A DNA stretch of 64,000 nucleotides, from the NCBI GenBank assembly GCA_029864095.1, contig JAOTUB010000004.1, positions 1-64,000 on the forward strand. The letters are read 5' to 3'. The position numbers and the translations under genes were made by a program. Positions 10,606 to 20,339 of the stretch are shown here, one piece after another (positions within the stretch are counted from its first letter, which is position 1; each line of letters opens with the position of its first letter). The stretch is from Gammaproteobacteria bacterium (GTDB lineage: Bacteria > Pseudomonadota > Gammaproteobacteria > Steroidobacterales > Woeseiaceae). A model generated the notes under the pieces. The model saw only the letters and a program-made list of their open reading frames with translations, was not told the origin of the DNA and did not search any database.

Positions 10606-11049
10606 TCATTGCTTCAGATCGACAGCGATCCTTTGCCACAGCCGTGCCCAGGTCGTCCATTTGTGTCCACCCTCGCCAGTGTAGACGCCGGTAGGCCGGA
10701 TCTCATCGATCAGGGTTTCGTAGCTCTCCGCCATGCGGTCCGATAGTCCGTATCCAATGTCCTGATGCAGTCTGTCTACGAGGCTGCGTTCCCTGTAATA
10801 GCCGAAATGCGCATTAACGGCGATGGTGTCGAACCCCAGACGCGCGCCGGTTGCCGGAAATCCTTCCTCGATAAAGACGTCCGCACGATCGCCTCTGCCC
10901 GGTAACATGATAACGAGGGTGTCATTCCGGGCGGCGACATTTGCCGTCTCGATACCACGTAACGGGAGTTCCGTCGATGGCATGCCCGGACACCCCGCGA
11001 GAATCAGGGTTGTCGCGAGCAGAAGCGGAGCGGTCAGGCGGCTGTTCAT
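10606..11049 (-). CDS. Truncated alpha/beta hydrolase-like lipoprotein
   Basis: Lipobox LAGC; LVIMLPGRGDRADVF..VNAHFGYYRERSLVDRLHQD, then directly a C-terminal-like segment ending GGHKWTTWARLWQRI; no GxSxG. Confidence 0.6.
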   Translation of the reverse strand: MNSRLTAPLLLATTLILAGCPGMPSTELPLRGIETANVAARNDTLVIMLPGRGDRADVFIEEGFPATGARLGFDTIAVNAHFGYYRERSLVDRLHQDIGYGLSDRMAESYETLIDEIRPTGVYTGEGGHKWTTWARLWQRIAVDLKQ

Positions 11050-11141
11050 GATCAGATACCTTGCGTGGATACAACTATGATGACGCGCTTACATTATTTA
11101 GAATATCAGCCGTTGATAACGTAACCACAGCAGGAATCAAG

Positions 11142-11585
11142 ATGAAACAATTCGCCCACCTGTTATTGATATCGACCCTATTGTTCAGCTATTCCGTTGG
11201 CAACGCGAGGAATACCATCCATCGCTACTCAATCGAGGAAGCGCTCACTGTCGGAGAGGAGCGCTCGAGGATCGATAGCTCGATCCGGCTGTTTTTTGGC
11301 GACCAGAAACACCCCGCCGTCAAACGAAAGCTTGGCACGTATACAGCTAACAAAAAAACTAACGCGGTGAACAAGAGCGATCGGGAGGCATGCAACTGGG
11401 CTTTTCTGTCGGCGATGGTGTCGTTGCAGAGCCGGGCGACGCGCGAAGGCGGCAATGCGGTCGTCAACATACGCAGCTACTACTACAAGAACAAGTTCTC
11501 GAGTGCGACCGAATTCGAGTGTGGTGCAGGGGCCGTCGTTGCAGGCGTTACGATGATTGGTGAGGTTGTGGAGCTTGCCGAGTAG
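11142..11585 (+). CDS. Hypothetical secreted protein
   Basis: Signal peptide MKQFAHLLLISTLLFSYSVGNA; ATG at 11142 rather than 11061. Confidence 0.6.
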   Translation: MKQFAHLLLISTLLFSYSVGNARNTIHRYSIEEALTVGEERSRIDSSIRLFFGDQKHPAVKRKLGTYTANKKTNAVNKSDREACNWAFLSAMVSLQSRATREGGNAVVNIRSYYYKNKFSSATEFECGAGAVVAGVTMIGEVVELAE

Positions 11586-12339
11586 TTAAGCTGTTCGCGG
11601 ACGAGTTCAGCGCAGGTGCGCTGTCTGTCGAGGCTATCAATTCGAGACCGCAGTCTGCACCAAAGCGGTTGCCGTGCGGTTCCCAATATTCGACGGTCAC
11701 GTCTTTTTGCACGGGGGTCGTCGTAGCAAGGCCGATATACGCGTTTTCTACGGCATAGAGGCGTAGTGCAGACGGATTGCCGTCGCGAAGGTGAGCGTAA
11801 ATACGCGGCGGTATTACGCGACACCGCAGGTCATCGAGCCCGCCGCCAAGACCGGAACCCGTGCATTTTAGCCACGCTTCTTTCAAGACCCACAGCATAT
11901 AGAATCGATCATCCGGCTGCAGCGCAAGCCAGTGCGCTTCGTCGCCCGAAAAATACCGTTCTGCTATGCCTCTGGTATCTCGCCTGCGGCAATGTCCCTC
12001 GATGTCGATTCCAATCGCACCATGTTCCGCAACGGCGCAGACGACAATACTGCCGCTGTGAGCAATGCTCACGGCAGGGCCATCGACACAATGAGGTTTA
12101 CCGTTGGCATCCGTGATCAGGTCGTGTGATGCGGCGGGGTCCCCGCTATGGCGCTCAAGAACGGCTCTCAAAAGGGCGCGGCCGCAAAAATACTGCTGTC
12201 GACGTCGCGGAGCTTTGAAGCGACCTGCGCGCCGAACTTCCGACGATGACAGGGAGTCCAGCTCCGTCGTTTCGAACGTGTCGAGACTCGTATAGACGAC
12301 ACTGATCCACCCGCTGTTCATCAATCTGCCCGCACGCAC
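11548..12339 (-). CDS. 4'-phosphopantetheinyl transferase (Sfp type)
   Basis: AIGIDIEGHCRRR and YMLWVLKEAWLKCTGSGL PPTase motifs. Confidence 0.85.
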   Translation of the reverse strand: MRAGRLMNSGWISVVYTSLDTFETTELDSLSSSEVRRAGRFKAPRRRQQYFCGRALLRAVLERHSGDPAASHDLITDANGKPHCVDGPAVSIAHSGSIVVCAVAEHGAIGIDIEGHCRRRDTRGIAERYFSGDEAHWLALQPDDRFYMLWVLKEAWLKCTGSGLGGGLDDLRCRVIPPRIYAHLRDGNPSALRLYAVENAYIGLATTTPVQKDVTVEYWEPHGNRFGADCGLELIASTDSAPALNSSANSLTTRQAPQPHQSS

Positions 12340-12351
12340 ATCACGACCGCT

Positions 12352-12993
12352 TCACTCCGTCAGAATCTCATTCAGCACTTTGCGAATTTCCTTGGGGTAC
12401 ACCCAAGGCTGTCGCAGTCGAATAATACCCTGTAAGTCGAGTACGTAGGCGGCGGACGGGGCAGCTCCATACTGCCGCCACACGGCATTGTCCATGCCAT
12501 CCACGAGAAAGCGCGAATTCAGCTCCACCGCGGCAGACGTGGCGGCGGCCCGGGCACGGCGCTCATCGAGCGACTTGTGCTCGGGCACGTGCACTCCCAT
12601 CGCCCTGTTAATCAAAGGATTCCAGACCCGCGCCTCATACGGGTTGATGCCGTCAAACGGGTGCGCCTCCAGCGTGTAAACAACGACGAAATCGACCCGG
12701 CCTGCGAACTCTCGCTGCAGCTTTTGTACGTCGAATCGGCGATAACGAAACACCGGGCAGGAGTAGCTGCCCAGCTGTACGACCACGGGCTTTTCTCCGA
12801 CGAGATCGTAAAGTGCGACTTCGTTGCCGTCGATATCGGCAAGTTGAAATTCCGGCGCCGGCGCCGCTTCGGACGGCGCAGTAACATCGTAATGCGACAA
12901 CGACTCGCCGGCCTCAGTCGGAAATAGCAGCGAACAAGCCGATTGACCTGCGCAGACAAAGAGCAATAGTGCGAGCCGAGGATTTGCCGGCAT
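12352..12993 (-). CDS. Iodothyronine deiodinase-like thioredoxin-fold protein (Cys form)
   Basis: VVQLGSYSCPVFRYRRFDVQKL..DFVVVYTLEAHPFDG..LVDGMDNAVWRQYGAAPSAAYVLDLQGIIRLRQPWVYPKEIRKVL resembles the deiodinase core (GSxTUPxF..VYIEEAHxxDGW..VxVDTMxNxxxxxYxAxPERxYIIxxGxI). TGC (Cys) at the Sec position. Confidence 0.72.
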   Translation of the reverse strand: MPANPRLALLLFVCAGQSACSLLFPTEAGESLSHYDVTAPSEAAPAPEFQLADIDGNEVALYDLVGEKPVVVQLGSYSCPVFRYRRFDVQKLQREFAGRVDFVVVYTLEAHPFDGINPYEARVWNPLINRAMGVHVPEHKSLDERRARAAATSAAVELNSRFLVDGMDNAVWRQYGAAPSAAYVLDLQGIIRLRQPWVYPKEIRKVLNEILTE

Positions 12994-13140
12994 TCGATTT
13001 CCGGAAGTGTCTATCCGCTGGTTTAAGTGTTCGAGTGTCTAAATGCGCGCAAAGTTTCGTCGGCCCCGCCTCTACACAGGCGGCCTGAGTTCGCTATCAT
13101 ATGATTTGCCAATACCAATCAACGATAAGGGGGCTGCAGG

Positions 13141-13542
13141 ATGAAATTAAGTAAGTACTTACTGCTGGGCTTGATACTGCTCGGCGCAAATCTGGTCTGG
13201 GCCGGCAAACCGATCCAGAACATCGAAGACGAGGTCGTGCCACCGAAGTTTGATGGATCTGCCCGAACCTTGGAAGACGTTAGAACCGCAATCGCGGAAG
13301 GTTGCAAGGGAAAGGGCTGGCGCCCGGTCATGGACGGCGAAACGAAAATTACGTGCTCGATACTCGTGCGCGGGAAACACTACGCCGAAGTCAGTATTCC
13401 ATTTTCGGTAAGCAACTATTCAATCCTGTATTCGAACAGTCGCGTACTCGATTACGACGCGGAGAGGCAGCGCATACACAAGAAGTACAATGGGTGGGTG
13501 TTAAATCTGAACGCCAGTATTCAAAGACAATTCGCTTTGTGA
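13141..13542 (+). CDS. Hypothetical secreted protein
   Basis: 133 aa, signal peptide MKLSKYLLLGLILLGANLVWA. Confidence 0.55.
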   Translation: MKLSKYLLLGLILLGANLVWAGKPIQNIEDEVVPPKFDGSARTLEDVRTAIAEGCKGKGWRPVMDGETKITCSILVRGKHYAEVSIPFSVSNYSILYSNSRVLDYDAERQRIHKKYNGWVLNLNASIQRQFAL

Positions 13543-13568
13543 TGCGAACGGTCGCGGCAGATATTCGA

Positions 13569-14801
13569 TCAGGCGTGGCGGCGAAATATCAGTGACGTGT
13601 TGATGCCGCCGAACGCAAAGTTGTTGTTCATAATATACTCGACGTCCAGTTTTCGCCCTGCGCCGCGTATGTAATCCAGAGGCGCGCATTCCGGGTCGAC
13701 ATTATCCAGATTGATTGTCGGCGCGAACCAGCCGTTGTTCATCATCTCGATTGCGAGCCAGGACTCCAGGGCGCCGCAAGCGCCCAGCGTGTGGCCCATG
13801 TAGCTCTTGATGGAACTGATGGGCGTATTGTCGCCAAAGACGTTGTGCGTCGCGTGAGACTCGGCAATATCGCCGCGATCGGTCGCCGTCCCGTGGGCGC
13901 TGACATAGCCAATCGCTTCCGGGCCAAGGCCGGCGTCGGCCAGAGACAATTCCATAACGCGTTGCATTGTTTCTGCCGCCGGCTGCGTAACGTGGGCGCC
14001 ATCCGAATTGGTGTCGAATCCCACGAGCTCCGCGTAAATCTTGGCGCCGCGTGCGCGCGCGTGATCGCGACGTTCGAGTACGAGCGTGCACGCACCTTCA
14101 CCGATCACCAGTCCGTCACGATCACGATCGAAGGGTCTCGGAGACGTCTCGGGTTTGTCGTTGCAGGTGCTCGTGGCATACAGCGTATCGAACACGGCCG
14201 CCTCGGTAGGGCATAGCTCTTCGGCGCCCCCCGCAAGCATCATGTCCTGCGAGCCGCTGCGGATCGCCTCATAGGCGTAGCCGATGCCCTGACTGCCCGA
14301 CGTGCAGGCGCTGGACGTCGTAACTACGCGCCCCTGCAGACCAAAAAAGACGCCGATATTGACCGGTGTGGTGTGGCCCATCATACGAATATACGTTGTG
14401 GCCGTAATGCCATCGAGACACTTTGTACGCAGCATATTGACGAAGTCCGCGGCCGCGTCCGTGCTGCCCGTTGATGAGCCATAGGCCACGCCAACTCTGC
14501 CAGATTTCAACACCGGGTCGCCAAGCAGGCCTGCGTCGAGAAGCGCCTTCTCACTGGCCGCGGTTGCGAGCAGCGCGACTCTGCCCATGCTCCGAGTACG
14601 CTTGCGATTGAAGCTCGCCGGCATTTCGAAACTGGCAACCGGTGCGCCGAGCTTGGTATTCAAGCCGTCGTACTCGTCCCAGGCATCGATGTGGCGAACG
14701 CCATTTTTCAGGTTTTTGAAGCTGTGCTCAATCTCGGTCCAGTTATTGCCTACCGGAGAGTACGCGCCAACACCCGTAACGACGACACGATGGGTCAACA
14801 C
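13569..14801 (-). CDS. Beta-ketoacyl-ACP synthase (FabF-like; aryl polyene type)
   Basis: VVTTSSACTSGSQGIGYAYEAI active-site Cys, SAHGTATDRGDIAES, KSYMGHTLGACG His motifs. Confidence 0.9.
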   Translation of the reverse strand: MLTHRVVVTGVGAYSPVGNNWTEIEHSFKNLKNGVRHIDAWDEYDGLNTKLGAPVASFEMPASFNRKRTRSMGRVALLATAASEKALLDAGLLGDPVLKSGRVGVAYGSSTGSTDAAADFVNMLRTKCLDGITATTYIRMMGHTTPVNIGVFFGLQGRVVTTSSACTSGSQGIGYAYEAIRSGSQDMMLAGGAEELCPTEAAVFDTLYATSTCNDKPETSPRPFDRDRDGLVIGEGACTLVLERRDHARARGAKIYAELVGFDTNSDGAHVTQPAAETMQRVMELSLADAGLGPEAIGYVSAHGTATDRGDIAESHATHNVFGDNTPISSIKSYMGHTLGACGALESWLAIEMMNNGWFAPTINLDNVDPECAPLDYIRGAGRKLDVEYIMNNNFAFGGINTSLIFRRHA

Positions 14802-15529
14802 AGCCCCCCATTGGCAGAGATAACTTGCCGCGTAATGTAGCCCGCATCAGGGGAACAAAGAAATGCGACCAGAGCGGCGACTTCATCCGGCGTGCCCATG
14901 CGACGCAGAGGAATGGCTTCAAGCATCGCATCAACCGGCAGCGTGTCGGTCATCTCGGACTCGATGAGTCCCGGCGCAACACAGTTCACCGTAATCTGAC
15001 GTTTCGCAAGTTCGACAGCCAGCGCCTTGGTTGCGCCGATTATCCCGGCTTTCGACGCGCTGTAGTTGACCTGACCGCGATTGCCCATGATGCCCGATAC
15101 TGAGGAAATCGTGACGATCCTGCCAGGCTTCCGGCGCCTGAGCATGGGCATCACGACGGGATGCAGAACATTGTATAGCCCGTTCAGATTGACATCTATG
15201 ACCTGGCGCCAGTCTTCCTCGGCCAGCATTGGAAACACGCCGTCGCGCGTAATGCCGGCGTTGCACACGACACCGTAATACGCGCCATGTTCGTTAATGT
15301 CTGCCTCAATGGCCGCTTTCGTCGCTCCAGCATCGCGGACATCGAACGACAGCACGCGACAGTTGCCCGAAGCCGAGACGATCGTGTCGCGCGTAGCCTC
15401 GGCGCCTTGCCGGTTCTTGCCATAATGGACGGCGACGTTATAGCCGTCGGCTGCCAGTCGAATGGCAATAGCCTGCCCGATTCCCGAGCTGGATCCGGTC
15501 ACGAGAATGCTTTTTACTGCGTCATGCAT
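14795..15529 (-). CDS. 3-oxoacyl-ACP reductase (FabG-like SDR)
   Basis: SILVTGSSSGIGQAIA, VCNAGITRDGVF, YSASKAGI. Confidence 0.9.
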   Translation of the reverse strand: MHDAVKSILVTGSSSGIGQAIAIRLAADGYNVAVHYGKNRQGAEATRDTIVSASGNCRVLSFDVRDAGATKAAIEADINEHGAYYGVVCNAGITRDGVFPMLAEEDWRQVIDVNLNGLYNVLHPVVMPMLRRRKPGRIVTISSVSGIMGNRGQVNYSASKAGIIGATKALAVELAKRQITVNCVAPGLIESEMTDTLPVDAMLEAIPLRRMGTPDEVAALVAFLCSPDAGYITRQVISANGGLC

Positions 15530-16001
15530 GAAGTCTTGTCTCTTGGAGTCGTTCGAGCACCGCGAGGTTCGCCTCAGCGAGGACGTCGCCGTCCAACATT
15601 ATCCGACAGGCGAAAGACCCCATGCCCTGCGAATCGCGGACGAGTTCTTCGCACGTCGTCTGGTACGTTACTCCGGGTTCGAAATAGCTAATAGAACATT
15701 TGTAGTGTCGTGTGCCGAGCAAAAATCCAACCGGAGGAATGAAGCCGCGAACTCGCGCTCGCGCGCCCGAATGAACAGCAATGCATTGTGCCATGTATTC
15801 GATGCCTGTATAGCCCGGCACGCCGAGACCCCGCACCGCGAACTCGAAATCGTCGCTGATACGCCATTCACACGTCGCGAATTCTGCACCAATGTCGATC
15901 AACCGATCCAGGAACAACATCGAGTCGCGATGCAGGACGAACTCGGCGGCCGGCATGCCGACGAGCTGTTGCAATTTTTCGTTGAGGTCGACTTTAGTCA
16001 T
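15522..16001 (-). CDS. Hotdog-fold 3-hydroxyacyl-ACP dehydratase-like protein (ApeP type)
   Basis: 159 aa; VPGYTGIEYMAQCIAVHSG; operonic position next to FabG and thioesterase. Confidence 0.75.
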   Translation of the reverse strand: MTKVDLNEKLQQLVGMPAAEFVLHRDSMLFLDRLIDIGAEFATCEWRISDDFEFAVRGLGVPGYTGIEYMAQCIAVHSGARARVRGFIPPVGFLLGTRHYKCSISYFEPGVTYQTTCEELVRDSQGMGSFACRIMLDGDVLAEANLAVLERLQETRLHA

Positions 16002-16453
16002 TTTTCGGATTGCTTCCCTAACTCCAGCAGCCGCTGCTCAACAGTGTCGATCAAAATCTGCGGTGAACCCAGCGTCAGCGCGAGCGTGTCTGCTTCCACC
16101 GGGACCTGGACGGTTCGCGCTTTCGTGTAGATCTCGCCGAGTTCGTCTTCGATCTTGTAATCGACGACGATGCGCATCTCCCATTCTCTGAGGCAGGCAG
16201 TCACCCGGACTTTCTGATTCAGCGTTAACGGGCGCACGAAACGAACTTCGGTATCGGCAACGGGCCACAGGTAACCGGAGTTTTCCATGTCCTCGTAGCT
16301 GTAGTTGATGCCTTCGAGCAGCGCGCAGCGAGCCAGCTCGAAGTACTGAAAATAGCGGCCATGCCACACGACGCCCGCCGGATCGAGGTCGAAGAAAGGG
16401 GCCCGCATATCCACGCTTGCCGTGAGGCAATTCGAAAAATCAGTCTTGATCAT
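15998..16453 (-). CDS. Acyl-CoA/ACP thioesterase (4-hydroxybenzoyl-CoA thioesterase-like)
   Basis: FFDLDPAGVVWHGRYFQYFELAR motif; ATG at 16453 chosen over track start 16537. Confidence 0.8.
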   Translation of the reverse strand: MIKTDFSNCLTASVDMRAPFFDLDPAGVVWHGRYFQYFELARCALLEGINYSYEDMENSGYLWPVADTEVRFVRPLTLNQKVRVTACLREWEMRIVVDYKIEDELGEIYTKARTVQVPVEADTLALTLGSPQILIDTVEQRLLELGKQSEK

Positions 16454-17411
16454 GGTCGCGTAGACTAGCAGTTTGCAGCTGTGGAATGCTCCGCTCGCCC
16501 CAGAAATCGTAGAAATTGAACCACTGCAATGGTGCAAGCCGCACCTGCTGCTCGAGAGCTGTTGCGAACTTCTGCACTTCGCGCTTGTAGGTCCGTCGCT
16601 TGCCTACACGCGAGGGTCCGATTTCTTCTGCGAACAGCTCCATGCCCAAGTGATAGTCGCGATCTTTACGATAGCAGTGCATCAGGTACACGGGACAACG
16701 CAGCAGGCTGGCCAAGACGTGCGGGCCGATCGGGAAGTCGGCGCTATCGCCAAAGAACGTTGCCGCGCAGACGTTGTCACCTTCACCGACCGGCACCCGA
16801 TCGCCGGCGATGAGCAGCCATTCGCCACGACCCACCTTCTCCTTCAGCCTTATGGCGAGGTCCAGGTTCAGGTCAGTCACCTGGATAAGATTCAAACGCG
16901 CCTCCGGCCGCGAACTGTCCAGTATTTTTGCGAAATTGGCCGCGTGCTGGTCATAGATAAGGATATTGATTACCAGATCCGGATGGCGGTCCGCAATGCC
17001 GCGTGAATACTCGAGATTGCCGAAGTGTGAGCCAATCAGCAGCACGCCTTTGCCGGACTCGACGACGGATACCACGAGCTGTCGCTCGTCGGGGTTCATG
17101 TCAATGTCCCCGGGCGGTTCCACCAACGCGATGTATTTGTCCAGCAGGGACTCGCCAAAGGCGAGAAAGTGGCGCAGCGACATCCACAGGTCCGGTGCGC
17201 CGCGCAGCCGGTCTGGATACTCGCGTTTGACCCGCCGCAAGTAGTCACGAGATGCATTTCTCGCTACGCGTCTGCGTACGAAGAAATAGACCATGACCGG
17301 AAACAGGATGATGCTGAAAACGACGCGGCCCAGGTGCGTATAAATCCAGACCATGATGCGCAGGCCGGTAGCGACGCCGGCCTCGCTGATCGTCGCCCAG
17401 TGCTGGCTCAT
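16440..17411 (-). CDS. LpxL/HtrB-like acyltransferase
   Basis: LLIGSHFGNLEYSR and LLIAGDRVPVGEGD; start 17411 (ATGA overlap with the upstream GT2 stop). Confidence 0.78.
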   Translation of the reverse strand: MSQHWATISEAGVATGLRIMVWIYTHLGRVVFSIILFPVMVYFFVRRRVARNASRDYLRRVKREYPDRLRGAPDLWMSLRHFLAFGESLLDKYIALVEPPGDIDMNPDERQLVVSVVESGKGVLLIGSHFGNLEYSRGIADRHPDLVINILIYDQHAANFAKILDSSRPEARLNLIQVTDLNLDLAIRLKEKVGRGEWLLIAGDRVPVGEGDNVCAATFFGDSADFPIGPHVLASLLRCPVYLMHCYRKDRDYHLGMELFAEEIGPSRVGKRRTYKREVQKFATALEQQVRLAPLQWFNFYDFWGERSIPQLQTASLRDHDQD

Positions 17412-18166
17412 CGCGTTGCGGGCTCCTCCCGCCCCGTTTGTCTGCGCCATATCAGCACCGGCAGGCGCAGCAACATGCCGAGTATAAGCCTGATGTGCAT
17501 CCAGGAGATCTCGACATTGTCGCGAAAGTACAGGAAATGCGATCGGCCCCCCTCCGGGTAGCGCACGTGCACAGGGATGAACTGCAAACGCATGCCGGCC
17601 CAAACGGCGCGAACGAGAATTTCAGGGTCAAACGCCATGCGCTGGCCCGGTCTGTTTTTTTCGAACAGCGCGACGATGGATTGCAGGGGATACAGGCGAA
17701 ATCCGCAAAGCCCGTCACGAATCTCGGTGCTCAGCGATTCGAGCCAGCTCAATGACAGCGTGAGATATCGCCCGTAGTAACGCAGTTTCGAGATACTGTC
17801 GTCAAACACAGGTTGGCCACAGATGACGCGTTCCGGATGTTCCTCCGCGGCTTGCCGCAAGCGCGGAATGTCGGTCACGTCATGCTGCCCATCGGCATCG
17901 ATTTGCAGCGCGTGTGTATAACCTGCGTCAAGCGCGGTTCTTAATCCGGTCATGACGGCGCCGCCCTTGCCGAGATTATCGGCATGCCTGACCAGGATCG
18001 ATCCTGGCGCATGCTCAGCGAGCAGGCGCTGCAAATCGTTGTAAGCGCCATCGGGGCTCGCGTCATCGACGACGACAATCGGCAGGCCCTGCGCACAGAG
18101 TTTCGGCAACAGCGACGCGAATTGCTCGACATGATCAAAGTGCGGCACGACAACGCACGTCAGCAT
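17408..18166 (-). CDS. Family 2 glycosyltransferase
   Basis: LPIVVVDDASPDGAYNDL, NLGKGGAVMTGLRTA, QIDADGQHDVTDIPRL. Confidence 0.87.
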   Translation of the reverse strand: MLTCVVVPHFDHVEQFASLLPKLCAQGLPIVVVDDASPDGAYNDLQRLLAEHAPGSILVRHADNLGKGGAVMTGLRTALDAGYTHALQIDADGQHDVTDIPRLRQAAEEHPERVICGQPVFDDSISKLRYYGRYLTLSLSWLESLSTEIRDGLCGFRLYPLQSIVALFEKNRPGQRMAFDPEILVRAVWAGMRLQFIPVHVRYPEGGRSHFLYFRDNVEISWMHIRLILGMLLRLPVLIWRRQTGREEPATR

Positions 18167-18561
18167 GGCGCGGTCTCCGCGAACACCAGCCGCCCTTCGG
18201 AGTTCTGCTCGCTCCCTGTGTGATACTCAAATTGGGCTTCGTTACCGCTTTTGCGCGATACAGACAGTTCAAATATGTGCGGAGGCGTCACCACCTTCTT
18301 GAACTTCAGACGTTTGATTTCAGTTGGTACTGCGGAGAACCCGAAACACGCTTGCACGATGATCACGGCCCAATGCAGCTGTACGATCCCGGGCAGGACC
18401 GGCTGCTTCGGAAAATGCCCGCGAAACCAGCACAGATCCTGCGAGACGTCGACTTGCATACGAATATGCGGTGCATCCTCTACGAGCGAAAATATGCGAG
18501 GAAAGCGATGATCTGCATCGGGCAGGCTGACCAGCCGGTTATCGAGGGCAAATTCTTGCAT
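18160..18561 (-). CDS. Hotdog-fold dehydratase-like protein (ApeI/FabZ type)
   Basis: WFRGHFPKQPVLPGIVQLHWAV hotdog motif. Confidence 0.78.
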   Translation of the reverse strand: MQEFALDNRLVSLPDADHRFPRIFSLVEDAPHIRMQVDVSQDLCWFRGHFPKQPVLPGIVQLHWAVIIVQACFGFSAVPTEIKRLKFKKVVTPPHIFELSVSRKSGNEAQFEYHTGSEQNSEGRLVFAETAPC

Positions 18562-18599
18562 GTCAGAGATTCGTCAAAGCGTTTGAGACGTTGAATAAA

Positions 18600-19169
18600 T
18601 TATTCGCCGGGAATGCCGTGTTTTCTTTTGTAGTGACGCCTGTATAACCATTCACCCGCGATCAGAGCAGCAATCAGCAAATACGAAATCATGCCATTGT
18701 AAATCGTCCAGATTTCCATCGAGGCGGTCGTAGTCCAGATGGCGATCATGCCGTTCAATGCAAAAAATGTGGCCCAGACAGCCGTCAGCCGCGTCAAATA
18801 CGGGGGAATCGTCGCATGCATCGTAACGCCCCGTGCACGCATGATCCTAAGCAGTAACGGTTCTTCTTGTTTGAATGAGCCGGCGAACAATGCACACAGG
18901 AGAAAATTAACAAGAGCAGGATAGTACAACAGCATTCGCGTGCTCCCAACCACCGCCGCGGCGACAGCATAAGCAAGCAGCAGGACCGTTGCGGGCACGG
19001 CCGTCGCGCGTTCCTCGGGCCGGACAAAGCCAAACCGGATCAGCAGCAGCACAGCCAGCGCGATGCCGAAAAAGCTCGGCGGTAACACTCTGATTCCGAA
19101 ATAAATAATGAAAGGGTAAAGCGCGAGAACTACGACAAACGTAATGCGGAAAATGATCGACTGGCTCAC
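18600..19169 (-). CDS. Inner membrane protein of pigment cluster (COG4648-like)
   Basis: Multiple hydrophobic helices; position between dehydratase and ACP genes as in aryl polyene clusters. Confidence 0.6.
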   Translation of the reverse strand: MSQSIIFRITFVVVLALYPFIIYFGIRVLPPSFFGIALAVLLLIRFGFVRPEERATAVPATVLLLAYAVAAAVVGSTRMLLYYPALVNFLLCALFAGSFKQEEPLLLRIMRARGVTMHATIPPYLTRLTAVWATFFALNGMIAIWTTTASMEIWTIYNGMISYLLIAALIAGEWLYRRHYKRKHGIPGE

Positions 19170-19402
19170 AACACCGTCAGAGCATCCAATACGTCCCCGA
19201 TGGTCCGGACATCTTTGAAGACGTCCGGGGAGATCTTCTTGCCGGTCAGTTCCTTGAGCTGCACGAGCAGGTCGACAGCATCGATGCTGTCGATTTCCAG
19301 TTCCTCGTAGAGGTTCGCGTCTCGTGAAATAGCCGACTCGTCAACTTCGAACTGGGTGACGAGGATCTCCTTGATCGTCGTGTACAGAGCTTCACTTTCC
19401 AT
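19166..19402 (-). CDS. Acyl carrier protein
   Basis: 78 aa; ELEIDSIDAVDLLVQL phosphopantetheine site. Confidence 0.88.
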   Translation of the reverse strand: MESEALYTTIKEILVTQFEVDESAISRDANLYEELEIDSIDAVDLLVQLKELTGKKISPDVFKDVRTIGDVLDALTVL

Positions 19403-19411
19403 ACGAGAATT

Positions 19412-20176
19412 CTATGACAGTTCGGCGTCGAATAGCGACACCAGGGCGTCGTTTACCTGGTATCTCGCATGCCTCTGATCGACATCTCCGGTCGTGAGAT
19501 TCTCGACCGCGATGGGGGGCAGGACGGTAATTTTGAAGCGTGGCGCCGATGGCGGGATGCGGTACCACGGAACATGCTTCGCCAGCATTTGCGACTTGCA
19601 GCTGAGCGCGACCGGAAGGATGCTCGCGCGTGCGCGAACTGCAACTTCGGCTGCGCCGAGCTTGAACCGCAGCGGCTGGCCGTTCACTTCCCGCGTACCG
19701 CTCGGAAACAGCAACAGGCTCGCCCCGGACTCGAGGCGCTGCACGCAGGAATCGAGCAGATCCGCCGGCTCGCGATTGGAGATGTAATTCGCCAGCCGGA
19801 CCGAGATTCCCAACACCGGATTTTTCGTAACCGCCTCTTTGATGACGCAATCGACCTGCGGAAACAACGAAATGAGAATGACGACGTCAATCAGGGTCGG
19901 GTGGGTGGCAAGTATCAGCTGACCGCCTCTCGGGTCGACGTGCTCCATGCCTGTGACTCGAATGGAAATCAGCCTGCTCGAACAAGCGACCCAGACGAAC
20001 AGGGAGAATGCCGCGCTGATCAGCTTCCTCGCGGCGACCTGCCTTTTGCGCCCATCCCACACAAACACAGAAAGGAGCGGAAACACGACAAAGCCCATAA
20101 ACAGGCCAATCAACCCGAAAAATATCCAGAACAGGGTCGTGCCGACCCATCGGTATGCGAAATTGAGGTACTTCAT
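19412..20176 (-). CDS. 1-acyl-glycerol-3-phosphate acyltransferase-like (PlsC)
   Basis: LILATHPTLIDVVIL (HxxxxD-type) and LLLFPSGTREVNG. Confidence 0.82.
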   Translation of the reverse strand: MKYLNFAYRWVGTTLFWIFFGLIGLFMGFVVFPLLSVFVWDGRKRQVAARKLISAAFSLFVWVACSSRLISIRVTGMEHVDPRGGQLILATHPTLIDVVILISLFPQVDCVIKEAVTKNPVLGISVRLANYISNREPADLLDSCVQRLESGASLLLFPSGTREVNGQPLRFKLGAAEVAVRARASILPVALSCKSQMLAKHVPWYRIPPSAPRFKITVLPPIAVENLTTGDVDQRHARYQVNDALVSLFDAELS

Positions 20177-20339
20177 GCGGTGCGCTGCTGGATGTTGCCG
20201 CCAGGAACCTGTGATGCGGCTGGCGTTGCGGTAACGATCAAGGCAATTCCATGATGCCCGGGTTGCGGTTATTCTACACCACCAAACCCTCGGGAAATCT
20301 TGCGCACAGAGCTCGCCATCCGGCGGGCGAGTGGAGTAA

